Below are positions 1 to 7,998 of a stretch of 64,000 nt of DNA, piece by piece. Made by a program: the position numbers and the translations under genes. The notes beneath the pieces are model-generated. The model searched no databases. It saw only the letters and a list, made by a program, of their open reading frames with translations, and was not told the origin of the DNA. The stretch comes from Candidatus Tectimicrobiota bacterium (GTDB taxonomy: Bacteria > Tectomicrobia > Entotheonellia > Entotheonellales > Entotheonellaceae), in the NCBI GenBank assembly GCA_026005175.1, contig BPKO01000001.1, forward strand, positions 868,001 to 932,000, written 5' to 3'. How positions within the stretch are numbered: the first letter of the stretch is position 1; the number at the start of each line of letters is the position of its first letter.

Positions 1-348
1 CTGCCGCAGCTGGTACTTGTTGCGCGTGGCCAGCACCGCCTCGGCCGGATTGTGGGGCAAGCCGAGAGCCGCAGCAGCCATCGCCGCCAGCGGTACCGTG
101 TCGTCGTCTACCCCCACCACGGCGGTGAGCGGGAACTGGCGGGCAAAAGCGACAATCGCCGCGGTGGCCGCCTGCGGCTGCAAGAAATCGAGGGCCAGCG
201 TGGTGCCTGGGGTAAGCGCGGCCAGGGCCTGCTCGCGCTCGGTGCCCACCACCACCTCGGCGCCCAGCCGCCGTGCTGCTTCCAGAAAATCGTGGCTCTT
301 GTACGTGCGGGTGGTCATCAGCAGCAGCAGGCGCGGCCGGGACGGCAC
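1..348 (-). CDS. ATP-grasp domain protein, N-terminal part (runs off window)
   Basis: Only the first 116 codons are present; the gene continues past the left edge. The protein starts with a Rossmann-like pre-ATP-grasp fold: a hydrophobic strand (RLLLLMTTRTYKSHDFL), then EAARRLGAEVVVGTEREQAL, then VVGVDDDTVPLAAMAAAALGLPHNP and an ATRNKYQLR segment. This is the usual opening of carboxylate-amine ligases and biotin-carboxylase-like ATP-grasp enzymes, where the ATRNK region leads into the ATP-binding domain. The GTG start is chosen because GGAGGGG lies about 8 bases upstream; an in-frame ATG ten codons later is the alternative. It follows the NfuA gene closely on the same strand, so the two are probably cotranscribed. 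The substrate cannot be told from this part. Confidence 0.72.
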   Translation of the reverse strand, partial: MPSRPRLLLLMTTRTYKSHDFLEAARRLGAEVVVGTEREQALAALTPGTTLALDFLQPQAATAAIVAFARQFPLTAVVGVDDDTVPLAAMAAAALGLPHNPAEAVLATRNKYQLRQ

Positions 349-366
349 GGCAGGCCCCTCCGGCGC

Positions 367-942
367 CTAGCCCTTGGCCGGCTGGTAGTACGGGTTGGTG
401 CCGGCGGCGTGGTCGGTGGTGTCGACCACTTCCCGGATCTCGGGCATTTCCTGGCGAATGAGGGCTTCGATGCCCTGCCGCAGGGTGACGTTCACCATGC
501 CGCAGCCCTGGCAGCCGCCGCCCAGGCGCACGTAGACGACGTCATCCTTGACATCGAGCAGCTCCACGTAGCCGCCGTGGGCAGCCACGCTCGGGTTGAT
601 GCGGGTGTCGAGCAGCTCCTGCACCTTCATCGCCTTGGGGTCGGTCCACACGGGATTGGGGTTGTCGATTTTGAAGCCGCTGCCCTGCACGCTCTCGATG
701 TAGTCGATGGTCGCCCCTTGCAGGTTGGGGGCGCTTTGCGGGTCGATGTGGACTTTGAGTCCTTCGCTGTCGATGATCACGTCGTCAGCGGCTTCCTGCC
801 CCGGCTCCACCAGCCCCAGGTAGTAGCGAAAGCCGGCCGAAGTGCGGCCGGTAATCGACACGCGCAGGCCGCTGCCCTGCCGGCCCTGGGCTTCCATCAC
901 CGCCCGGATCTTGTTGCGTGCCGCTTCGGTAATCGTCAGCAT
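367..942 (-). CDS. nfuA: NfuA-type Fe-S cluster carrier protein
   Basis: The 191-residue protein has the two-part NfuA build. The N-terminal A-type (HesB/IscA-like) scaffold (about 1-100: LTITEAARNKIRAVM, GLRVSI, FRYYLGLV) lacks the cluster-ligand cysteines. The C-terminal Nfu domain (about 105-180) has the CxxC motif in GGGCQGCGMVNVTL. In the family the CxxC pair holds a 4Fe-4S cluster at a dimer interface and hands it to client enzymes. Radical-SAM clients occur in this window (HemW, RlmN). An AAGGAG site precedes the ATG, and a strong sigma-70 promoter sits about 45 bases upstream. The last four codons carry no recognisable motif. Confidence 0.88.
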   Translation of the reverse strand: MLTITEAARNKIRAVMEAQGRQGSGLRVSITGRTSAGFRYYLGLVEPGQEAADDVIIDSEGLKVHIDPQSAPNLQGATIDYIESVQGSGFKIDNPNPVWTDPKAMKVQELLDTRINPSVAAHGGYVELLDVKDDVVYVRLGGGCQGCGMVNVTLRQGIEALIRQEMPEIREVVDTTDHAAGTNPYYQPAKG

Positions 943-985
943 GAACTTCTCCTTCGTTAGGGGTCTGACACGGCCCTACAAGGGG

Positions 986-1013
986 ATTGTACCGTCACGT
1001 GCGGCAATGTCAA
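986..1013 (-). promoter_or_regulatory. Sigma-70 promoter for nfuA
   Basis: On the minus strand TTGACA (1013-1008) and TACAAT (991-986) are separated by 16 bases and point at nfuA. It is back-to-back with the thiolase promoter. Confidence 0.6.
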
Positions 1014-1025
1014 ACGCGGCGGCGC

Positions 1026-1055
1026 TTGTGCGCTGGCGCTGCCCTCCGGTATACT
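1026..1055 (+). promoter_or_regulatory. Candidate promoter for the thiolase gene
   Basis: TTGTGC and TATACT are separated by 18 bases, about 45 bases before the ATG. The -10 box is good and the -35 box weak. Confidence 0.4.
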
Positions 1056-1097
1056 GAGCCGGAGCAGCGTGCAAAACCATACGGTAAGGAGAGCGGC

Positions 1098-2363
1098 ATG
1101 CGACCAGCCCGTCCGGTATATATTGCGGCGCAGGCAATCACCCCCTTTATTGGCAAAGGCAACCCGCACTTCATCGCTCCCGGGCATCCAGAATACGGCA
1201 AGCGGGACAACCCCACCCTGGAGGAGCATCTGTGCACGGTGGTGCGCAAGCTCCTCGACGACCACGGCATCGATCCCAGCCTTATCCAGCGGGGCTTTGT
1301 CGGCAACTTTGCCGGGGAGTTGTTCAGCAAGCAAGGGCATCTTGGCGCCATGGTGGCGCGTGCCGATGCCCGCCTGGCCAGCAAAGGCTTCACCCGCGTG
1401 GAGGCGGCCTGTGCATCTGGCGGCGTAGGCCTCGTGGGGGCCATTGAGGCCATCCAGGCCGGGTTTGACGTGGTTCTGGTGGTGGGTGCCGAGGTGCAGA
1501 CCACGGTGCGGGCGCGCGAGGGCGCCGATTACCTGGCGCGCGCGGCGCACTATGCCACCGAGCGCCCGATCGACGATTTTACGTTTCCCGCCCTGCTGGC
1601 CCGCCGCGCCAAGGCCTACAAGGAAACCTACGGCCTGACCGACCGCGACCTCGCGCACTTTACCGTTAAGGCTTACAGTAACGCCAACCGCAACCCGCTG
1701 GCCCACATGCACGCCGTAAAAATCACCCTCGAGCAGGCAGCCACCGCCGGTGACCACAACCCGCAAATCCTGCAAAATCCCGAGCTCAAGCCTCATCTCA
1801 AAGTGAGCGATTGCTCCCAGGTGAGCGATGGCGCCGCGGCGGTGCTGCTGGCAAGCGAAGCGGGCTTGCAGAAACTGGGACGCCGCAAGGCCGACTGCGT
1901 GCAGGTGCGGGCATACGGCTTCTGCACCAACCCCCTGGGACAGGTGCAGAACTTGCTGCGCTTTGACACCACGGCCGCGGCGGTGGCCGAAGCCTTACGT
2001 GACGCCGGCTGTACGCCGCAAGACGTGCAGGTGGCAGAAGTGCACGACTGCTTCACCATTGCCGAGCTGCTCATGTACGAAGCCATTGGCTGGGCCGAGC
2101 AGGGCAAGGGCATCGAGCTGCTGCTTTCAGGGCGCACCTCGCTCGAAGGCGACCTCCCGGTCAATACCGGCGGCGGCCTTCTCGGCTTTGGCCATCCCGT
2201 GGGCGCCACGGGGGTGAAGCAGGCTGCCGAGATCTATCGGCAGATGAAAGGCCTCTGCGGCGACTACCAGATCCCGCGGGAACTCCACACCGGCCTAACG
2301 GTGAACATGGGCGGCGACGACCGCACCGTAGTGGCGCTGGTCCTCGAAAACTGCACCGTATAG
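1098..2363 (+). CDS. Thiolase family protein (SCP2-type acetyl-CoA acyltransferase)
   Basis: A 421-residue thiolase-fold protein. The nucleophilic cysteine is in RVEAACASGGVG (about residue 103). The C-terminal half has the SCP2-thiolase motif VAEVHDCFTIAELLMYEAIG and the glycine-rich NTGGGLLGFGHPVGATG loop carrying the catalytic His; NMGGDDR near the end closes the fold. Such enzymes cleave or condense acyl-CoA thioesters, in beta-oxidation-like or sterol/isoprenoid side-chain degradation pathways. The start at the MRPARPVYI ATG is supported by TAAGGAGAG upstream; an open extension upstream has no homologous look. It stands alone, ends toward speD with a strong hairpin between, and no partner OB-fold protein lies next to it. 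Confidence 0.85.
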   Translation: MRPARPVYIAAQAITPFIGKGNPHFIAPGHPEYGKRDNPTLEEHLCTVVRKLLDDHGIDPSLIQRGFVGNFAGELFSKQGHLGAMVARADARLASKGFTRVEAACASGGVGLVGAIEAIQAGFDVVLVVGAEVQTTVRAREGADYLARAAHYATERPIDDFTFPALLARRAKAYKETYGLTDRDLAHFTVKAYSNANRNPLAHMHAVKITLEQAATAGDHNPQILQNPELKPHLKVSDCSQVSDGAAAVLLASEAGLQKLGRRKADCVQVRAYGFCTNPLGQVQNLLRFDTTAAAVAEALRDAGCTPQDVQVAEVHDCFTIAELLMYEAIGWAEQGKGIELLLSGRTSLEGDLPVNTGGGLLGFGHPVGATGVKQAAEIYRQMKGLCGDYQIPRELHTGLTVNMGGDDRTVVALVLENCTV

Positions 2364-2492
2364 GGCAGCTGGTCTCGCCGAGAACGTGCCCGGTGCCGGC
2401 TTGCGGGCTTCTCCGCTAAAGGGGAGGGACAGCGGTCGGGGAGGGAGAGCCCCCGCCGGCAGCAGTGCTGGCTTGCGGTCGCCGGCAGTCGC

Positions 2493-2524
2493 GCCCTGGT
2501 GCCTGCGGATGCAGACACCAGGGC
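2493..2524. terminator. Strong hairpin between convergent genes
   Basis: GCCCTGGTG (2493-2501) pairs perfectly with CACCAGGGC (2516-2524). CTGC/GCAG inside extends the stem past one mismatch, leaving a GGAT loop. It has no T tract, so termination is inferred from its place between the convergent thiolase and speD genes. The rest of the gap (2364-2565) shows no gene. Confidence 0.5.
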
Positions 2525-2565
2525 CACGGCATGAGGACGGTGCAGAAGAACGCCGGCGAGCGACG

Positions 2566-2952
2566 CTAAACACTCCCCCGAACGACTTCGCGCACACTGG
2601 GAGCGTACTCGAAGCCGCGCTTGAGTTCGGTGTATCGCACCTGCTTCGCCTGTAACGCTTCCTGCAGCGACCGCATGGCCCGGTGTGGGTCCCCCTTGCC
2701 GCAGAAGAAGAGGTCGGCGGCAAAGTAGCCAAACTCGGGCCAGGTATGCAGGGCGATGTGGGACTCGGCCAGGGTTGCGGTGGCCGTGATGCCGTGAGGG
2801 CTAAACTGGTGCACGCACAGGTCGATCAGCGTTGCCCCCCCAGCGGCCACTGCCTCCTGCAGCGCCTGGCGTATCCACTCCGGATCGTTGAGGAGATGTT
2901 CCGGAGATTGCCACGCATCAACGACCAGATGGGTTCCCACGTACTTGTTCAT
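2566..2952 (-). CDS. speD: S-adenosylmethionine decarboxylase proenzyme
   Basis: A 128-residue prokaryotic-type SpeD. The processing motif LAESHIALHTWPE is intact: the chain is cut before the Ser, which becomes the pyruvoyl cofactor, and the His of HTWPE assists. The catalytic Cys lies in ADLFFCGKGD. The product, decarboxylated SAM, donates aminopropyl groups for spermidine. The start MNKYVGTHLVVD matches the usual N-terminus, with an AGGA site just upstream; an upstream in-frame ATG would add 13 unlikely residues. The partner speA lies 31 kb away on the other strand, and no speE was seen here. Confidence 0.9.
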   Translation of the reverse strand: MNKYVGTHLVVDAWQSPEHLLNDPEWIRQALQEAVAAGGATLIDLCVHQFSPHGITATATLAESHIALHTWPEFGYFAADLFFCGKGDPHRAMRSLQEALQAKQVRYTELKRGFEYAPSVREVVRGSV

Positions 2953-3273
2953 TCTTCCTGCTCTCATCCCCCCTGGGGTCTGGAACGCCACACCACACCG
3001 GCAGTACCTTGCAAACGCAAGCCGTCTGTCAAGCGAAAGATGCGGCAGAAAGGATCACCCCTACGGCGGCGCATCCCCACTGCCGCACTGCGTTCCGCCC
3101 CGCCACAAGGCGAGGTGAGAACTCCCCGACCTGGCGAGCTACACCAAGAGTCGCCGAGATTGCAGCCCTAGATATTAGCATACCCCTACCGGTTTCGCTA
3201 TAGATGGGGAGACGTTTTTACAGCGGGCGGTTGGGGCTTGGGCTGGCCAAGCCCCAGGGGCAGCAGAGCCTTC
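2953..3273. other. Intergenic region, no gene seen
   Basis: About 320 bases between the divergent end of the SDR gene and the speD start. No open frame here has a recognisable product. The stretch near 3170-3200 is richer in A/T (TAGATATTAGCATA) and may hold the speD promoter, but no convincing -35/-10 pair was found. Confidence 0.4.
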
Positions 3274-4086
3274 TCAGCGCCCACCAAGCGGCGCAGCGGC
3301 AGGGACAAAAGTGGTAAAGTCGGGCAGGCCGGTATGGGCAAGGAGGCCGCCGTCGACCACCAGGGACGCCCCGGTGACAAAGGCGGCGGCGTCCGAAGCC
3401 AGAAAGAGAATCGCCTCGGCAACCTCTTCGGCCTTGCCCATGCGGCCAAGGGGGTGGATCGCCACCATGGCCTGCCGGAAGGCCTCCGCGCGGCCCGGCG
3501 CCAGCAGCTCGGGAGCCCGCGTGTCGATACCGCCCGGGCAGACGCAGTTGACGCGGATCCCGTAGGCAGCGTTTTCCAGCGCGGCGGCGCGGGTCAGGTT
3601 GATGACCCCGGCCTTGGCGGCGTTGTAAGCGGCCATGCCGTAGTCGCCGCGCAGACCCGACACCGAGGCGGTGTTGACAATGGCCCCGCCGCCTTGCCGG
3701 CGCATGAGGGGCACCACGTACTTGAGGCCAAGAAAGACGCTGGTAAGGGTCACCGCCAAGGTGCGCTGCCAGGCCTCCAGCGACAGCTCATGGAGGGGGC
3801 CGGGCACGGCGTAGCCGGCGTTGTTGACGAGCACGTCGAGGCGCCCAAAGGCCTCGAGGGTGGCGGCTACCGTGGCCTGCACGGCCTCGGGGTCCGCAGC
3901 GTCCATTTTCTGCCACCGCGCCTCTCCACCGCTTTGGCGGATCTCCTCGGCCACCGCTTGGGCGCGCCGGCCACTGAGGTCAGCGACCATGACCGCCCCG
4001 CCGTCGCGGGCAAATCCCCTGGCGGTGGCAGCACCAATACCGGAGCCCGCGGCGGTAATGAGGGCCACTTTGTTCCGGAAACGCAT
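3274..4086 (-). CDS. SDR family NAD(P)-dependent oxidoreductase
   Basis: A 270-residue classical short-chain dehydrogenase. It has the cofactor motif TAAGSGIGAAT (residues 11-21), the NNAG motif in DVLVNNAGYA, the catalytic Ser in VNTASVSG, and YNAAK as the Tyr-x3-Lys pair. CPGGIDTR and VTGASLVVDGG complete the fold. The Asp in VMVADLSGR after the second strand suggests NAD preference. The substrate is not known. The start at MRFRNKVALITAAG fits the family length and has AAGGAGAAG just upstream; longer in-frame starts would add over 100 residues unlike the family. Confidence 0.88.
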   Translation of the reverse strand: MRFRNKVALITAAGSGIGAATARGFARDGGAVMVADLSGRRAQAVAEEIRQSGGEARWQKMDAADPEAVQATVAATLEAFGRLDVLVNNAGYAVPGPLHELSLEAWQRTLAVTLTSVFLGLKYVVPLMRRQGGGAIVNTASVSGLRGDYGMAAYNAAKAGVINLTRAAALENAAYGIRVNCVCPGGIDTRAPELLAPGRAEAFRQAMVAIHPLGRMGKAEEVAEAILFLASDAAAFVTGASLVVDGGLLAHTGLPDFTTFVPAAAPLGGR

Positions 4087-4218
4087 GGCTTCTCCTTGCA
4101 CGCAAAGTGAACGACCGCGCCCCCGTAGCATACGCGCCCTGCCCCCGGCAGGCAAGGCGGGCTTGCACCCCCTGGGAGGCCGTGCTAAGGATCCTCTGGC
4201 GCAAGGGAGGGAGAGGCC

Positions 4219-4695
4219 ATGACCGTGTACTTGGTGCAGCATGCCGAAGCCATGCGCGAGGAAGAAGACCCGCAGCGGCCCCTGACGCCGCGCGGCTGGC
4301 AGGACATCCGCGCGGTGGCTGCCTTTTTGGCCCGCAGCGGCCGCGTGCCCGTGGCACGGATCGTCCACAGCGGCAAGACGCGCGCGCAGCAGACGGCCGA
4401 GGTGCTGGCCGAGGCCCTGCGGCCCTCCCAAGGGGTGACGGCGGGGCAAGACCTCGACCCCCTGGCCGATCCGCGGCCCTGGGTGGAGCGGCTACAGGCC
4501 AGTACCGAAGCGATGATGCTCGTCGGGCACCTGCCGCACCTGAGCAAAGTGGCGGCCCTGCTGCTTTGCCAGGACGAGACCCGGCAGCCGGTGGCGTTTC
4601 AAATGGGCGGCGTGGTGTGCCTGCAGCGAAACGCCACAGGGCAGTGGGCCGTGCAGTGGATGGTCGTTCCCGCCCTCCTGGCAGAAGGCGGCTGA
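4219..4695 (+). CDS. sixA: SixA-type histidine phosphatase
   Basis: A 158-residue protein of the histidine phosphatase (phosphoglycerate mutase-like) superfamily. It has the SixA form of the catalytic motif, VQHAEA, in place of RHG. The second conserved patch IVHSGKTRAQQTAEVL and the late His in LVGHLPHLS are present. SixA enzymes remove phosphate from phosphohistidine in HPt or phosphotransferase proteins. GGGAGAGGCC precedes the ATG. It is divergent from the SDR gene and convergent with a small unknown gene. Confidence 0.85.
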   Translation: MTVYLVQHAEAMREEEDPQRPLTPRGWQDIRAVAAFLARSGRVPVARIVHSGKTRAQQTAEVLAEALRPSQGVTAGQDLDPLADPRPWVERLQASTEAMMLVGHLPHLSKVAALLLCQDETRQPVAFQMGGVVCLQRNATGQWAVQWMVVPALLAEGG

Positions 4696-4708
4696 AGCGC
4701 AGCCCGCT

Positions 4709-4960
4709 TCAGGCGTCGATGTGGTCTTCGTCAAGGCGGGAAGAGGGGTAGGTGTCCCCGTTGACCTCCGTATGCTGGCACGCCTCGAGCTGCGTGCACA
4801 CGTAGCTCAGCATCTCGTCGGCGTGTTCGAGGACCTGGCCGGCATAGGCGCTGTCGCCGCGATGGGTCGCAAAATCGGCTGCCACGGCCTGGGCTTCGGC
4901 GGCGCAGCTGGCCTCGATGATAAAGGTCTCCCGGTGTTCGACGAGCACGCGGTACTTCAC
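4709..4960 (-). CDS. Small hypothetical protein
   Basis: An 83-residue acidic protein that I do not recognise. It begins MKYRVLVEHRETFIIEASCAAEAQAVAADF, which looks like a beta-strand followed by a helix in a small ferredoxin-like fold, and ends with an acidic tail (SSRLDEDHIDA). The GTG start has TAGGAGACC about 6 bases upstream, which supports it as a real gene. It is 13 bases from the convergent sixA. Confidence 0.55.
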   Translation of the reverse strand: MKYRVLVEHRETFIIEASCAAEAQAVAADFATHRGDSAYAGQVLEHADEMLSYVCTQLEACQHTEVNGDTYPSSRLDEDHIDA

Positions 4961-5080
4961 CCCTGGTCTCCTATCCGCTCACGGCAGAGGCCATCGCCTC
5001 TCTGGGTTCCTCTACAGTGTATGCGCATCCCTGCCAGGCTTGTCAATCCTCGTGCGTGGGCGAGGGCGTGCCGCCGCTTC

Positions 5081-5089
5081 TGCTATAAT
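5081..5089 (+). promoter_or_regulatory. Extended -10 promoter for the selenoprotein gene
   Basis: TGCTATAAT is a perfect -10 box with the TGn extension, 43 bases before the ATG. No clear -35 box is present, as is common with extended -10 promoters. Confidence 0.5.
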
Positions 5090-5131
5090 GCCCGCGTTCC
5101 CGTTTGCTTCCCCTGACGAGGAGACGACCCC

Positions 5132-6805
5132 ATGGCCCGACTCGATGTGCTCCATCCGGTGGCCCAGACGCTCCAGCACCACGTGCCGCCCGCCCCGCGG
5201 CTGGCCGACCTGCGCGGCAAGCGCCTTGGCCTTTACTGGAACATGAAAGCCGGCGGCGACGTGGCCCTGGCGCGCGTCGCCGAGCGCCTCCAGGCCCAGT
5301 ACCCCGGGCTCAGCGTCCGCCAGTACGTCGGTTCGGTCGGCTTCCTCATGCGCCACCTGACCGCCGACGACGCTGACCGCATAGCGCGCGAGTGCGATGC
5401 CGTGGTCGGCACCACCAGCGACTGAGGGTCGTGCACGTCGTGGCTTGTCCACGACATGGTGGAACTCGAGCGGCGCGGGGTGCCTACGGTCAGCTGGACG
5501 GCCGCCCACTTTGTGGCCGACGCCCGGCGCAGCGCCCGCCACTTTGGCTTGCCGCACTTGCCCTTGGCGGTGATGCCCTTGCCCTTTACCAACCAGCCTC
5601 CCGAGCGCATCCGCGCCATGGTGGACGAGGCCTGGCCGCAGGTGGTGGCCGGCCTCACCCAGCCTGTGGCCGATGAGCCGGTGCCGGAACCCCGGGTGCA
5701 GCCGGCCGAGGTGCTCACTTTCGAGGGCAGCGACCTGCTGGCCGCAGCGGCGCAGATGCAGCAGCAGTTTCTCGCCGAAGGCTGGAGTGACGGCTTGCCG
5801 CTGCTGCCGCCCACCCCCCAGGCGGTCGAGGCGATGCTCAAAGGCACCACCCTGAGCCCGGATACCGTGGTGGCCACCCTGGAGCCTGGCTTTGGCCTGG
5901 CCACGGTGGAGAAGCTAGCCATCAACGCGGTGATGGCTGGCTGCCAGCCGCCGCACCTGCCGGTGCTGATTGCCGCCGTGCGCTGCCTGGCCGAACCCCG
6001 CATGTACCTGCGCAACAAAGCCATGTCCACCGGGCCGCACGCGCCGCTGCTGCTCGTCAACGGGCCGCTGGCCAAGACCCTGCGCCTCAATGCCGGCTGC
6101 TGTGCCTTGGGGCCAGGAGCGCCCTCGTACGCCAACACGGTTATCGGCCGCGCCGTGCGCCTGATCATGATGAACGTGGGCCACACGTACCCCGGGGTGT
6201 CGGACATGGACACCATCGGCTCACCACTCAAATACAGCCTGTGCGTGGCCGAAAACGTCGACGACAGCCCCTGGCCGCCTTACCACGTGGAGAAGGGCTT
6301 CGACGCCGAGACGAGCACGGTGACGGTGCAGTTTGTCTACGGCATGTGCGAGCTGCACGACTTCTCCAGCACCACCCCCGAGCGGCTGGCGGCGGTCTTC
6401 TGCACCGCCATCACCAACGTAGCCCAGGTGGGCACCGGCCTGTGGCTCATCGGCCGGCGTGCCGACCCGCGCTACGGGGTAGAAGAAAAAGAGCACAACC
6501 TGCTTCTGGTCTGCCCCGAGCACGCCCGTCTCTTTGCCGAGGCCGGCTGGTCAAAAGCCCGGCTGCGACAGCACCTCTACGCCAAGGCACGCCTGCCCTT
6601 CGAAACCCTGATGCTCAACAAAGAAGCGCAGGCTTTTGCCCTCGCCCACCCCGAGCTGCAGTGGCTGCACGATTCGCCGCAGACCCTGCTGCCGGTGGTG
6701 GAAGACCCCGAGTGCTTCGACATCGCCGTGGTGGGGGGTGCCGCCGGGCGCGGGGCGTACTTTTATGGCGCCGGGGCGCCGGTAACCAAGCCCATCGAGC
6801 CCTGA
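5132..6805 (+). CDS. UGSC family selenoprotein (TGA read as selenocysteine)
   Basis: An opening of 97 residues (MARLDVLHPVAQTLQ..., DAVVGTTSD) meets TGA at 5423-5425. The same frame then runs on without another stop for 459 codons. Reading TGA as selenocysteine gives the motif U-G-S-C at residues 98-101, the signature that names the UGSC family. A hairpin of the bacterial SECIS kind follows directly. The UGSC domain ends near residue 180. A long C-terminal region (about 210-557) follows, with FLAEGWSDGLPLLPPT and several conserved-looking cysteines (AGCCALG, GMCELH); I do not recognise its function. The U/C pair suggests redox or thiol chemistry, which is inference. The alternative is two genes, but the downstream part has no good ribosome site at its first ATG (5456), which lies inside the UGSC domain. 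AGGAGACGACCCC precedes the start. Confidence 0.82.
5437..5455 (+). promoter_or_regulatory. Candidate bacterial SECIS element
   Basis: GTCGTGG (5437-5443) and CCACGAC (5449-5455) form a perfect 7-bp stem around CTTGT. The loop starts 18 bases after the TGA, within the distance at which SelB-binding hairpins lie. Opening the top G-C pair puts G at the loop start, as in known bacterial SECIS loops. Confidence 0.65.
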
Positions 6806-6811
6806 GCCGGC

Positions 6812-7588
6812 TCAGCGAGCACGGTACACGGGCTGGCGCTTTTCCACAAACGCCCGGGCCGATTCCTCGAAGTCTTCGCTCAGGTGAAGAGGAATGGCCT
6901 GGGCGTAGTAGTCCGCTTCCGCCACCAGCTTGGTCCACTGCCAGCGCAGAATGCGCACCCCGGCGCGCACCGCCAGCGGCGGTGCCTGGAGGATCTTGTC
7001 GGCCAGCGCTTTGGCCCCTTCCAGGTGCTGTCCGGTGGGCACCAGGCGGTTGATAAAGCCCAGCCGGTAGAGCTCGGCCGCCGGGTAGCGGTCGCCGGTG
7101 AGCAGCATCTCGGCGGCCATCTTCGAGCCCATGCTGAACTGCACCTTGGCCCATACGCGGCCGCCGTGGATGCCGCGCAAGGTTTCGGTGATGCCGAACT
7201 GCGCCTCTTCCGAAGCGACGATGAGGTCGCACTCGGCGGCGATGGAAATGCCGGCGCCCAGCGCGTAGCCATGCACCGCGGCGATGACCGGCTTCCAGTT
7301 GATGGTGCGGCCGAGGTAGCCCTCGGGGCTGCGGCCGCGGGCCATGGTGCGCTGCCGCTGTTGGCGGTCCTGGCCGTGAAAGCGCTGCTTGACGTCGGCA
7401 CCGGCGCAGAAGCAGCGCCCTGCGCCGTGTAAAATCCCCACCCACGCCTCCTCGTCGAGGTCGAAGGCTTCAAGCGCGGCAACCAGGTCGTGCTCGAGCT
7501 GGTCGTTGACGGCGTTGAGCGCTTCTGGCCGGTTGAGGGTGATGTAGCCAATGCGGCCGTCGCGGTGGTAAGTGACGGTAGGGGGCAT
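6812..7588 (-). CDS. Enoyl-CoA hydratase/isomerase family protein
   Basis: A 258-residue crotonase-fold protein. The oxyanion-hole segments are GRCFCAGADVKQRF (about 60-72) and HGYALGAGISIAAECDL. An acidic residue sits in the usual first catalytic position (FGITETLRGIHGG), as in hydratases, while the second is less clear. LNRPEALNAVND and the C-terminal ARAFVEKRQPVYRAR are typical of the family. The acyl-CoA substrate is unknown. The ATG at MPPTVTY has AGGAGGAACC just upstream and is preferred over the longer frame. It is the last gene of a three-gene operon after the Arg-rich protein and the amidohydrolase, and ends six bases from the convergent selenoprotein gene. Confidence 0.85.
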   Translation of the reverse strand: MPPTVTYHRDGRIGYITLNRPEALNAVNDQLEHDLVAALEAFDLDEEAWVGILHGAGRCFCAGADVKQRFHGQDRQQRQRTMARGRSPEGYLGRTINWKPVIAAVHGYALGAGISIAAECDLIVASEEAQFGITETLRGIHGGRVWAKVQFSMGSKMAAEMLLTGDRYPAAELYRLGFINRLVPTGQHLEGAKALADKILQAPPLAVRAGVRILRWQWTKLVAEADYYAQAIPLHLSEDFEESARAFVEKRQPVYRAR

Positions 7589-7652
7589 GCGGGTTCCTCC
7601 TGTGTTCATGGAGTTGCACCTTGGCACTTCCTAGCGCAGCCCGCGCTGGCGG

Positions 7653-7967
7653 TCAAGCGCCTGGGGCGTCGACCGGCTGGCGCCTGCTGCGGCGCCGCCG
7701 GGGAGCCGGTGCGGCTTCCGGGGCAGAGGCGGGGGTGGCCCGCCTGCGAGGGGAGCGGCGGGAGGGCGGGGGCACCAGCAGCGCCTCAAACAGCTGCCGC
7801 GCTTTGTCCTCCGTGGTTTCGATTTGCAGCGTGTAGCCGCCAGCGCGCGCCGGCAGGGTAAAAGTGAGCACCACCCCGTGGCCGGGGCGCTGCTCGAGAC
7901 CCTGCAGCACGTATGTGCCATCGGGCACCAGGGCCCGCACGGTCTCAGCGCGGACCGTAAACGCCAT
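7653..7967 (-). CDS. Small protein with Arg-rich tail
   Basis: A 104-residue protein that I do not recognise. The first 65 residues look like a small beta domain (MAFTVRAETVRALVPDGTYVLQGLEQ, GVVLTFTLPARAGGYTLQIETTEDKARQLFEALL). The last 40 residues are low-complexity Arg/Pro/Ala (RRSPRRRATP..., RRRRSRRQP), possibly contacting nucleic acid or acidic partners. GGAGGTTCC precedes the ATG. It sits between the amidohydrolase and enoyl-CoA hydratase genes on the same strand with short gaps. Confidence 0.6.
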   Translation of the reverse strand: MAFTVRAETVRALVPDGTYVLQGLEQRPGHGVVLTFTLPARAGGYTLQIETTEDKARQLFEALLVPPPSRRSPRRRATPASAPEAAPAPRRRRSRRQPVDAPGA

Positions 7968-7998
7968 GGAACCTCCTGCAAGAGGGCCGGCGGTGGCC

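Noticed and set aside
2461-2524. Small plus-strand gene between thiolase and speD
   Set aside because: The stretch folds into a strong hairpin and has no ribosome site or coding pattern.
5423-5425. TGA as a true stop splitting the 5132-6805 gene in two
   Set aside because: The frame stays open for 459 codons after it, the next codons spell GSC of the UGSC motif, a SECIS-like hairpin follows, and the first downstream ATG lies inside the conserved domain without a ribosome site.
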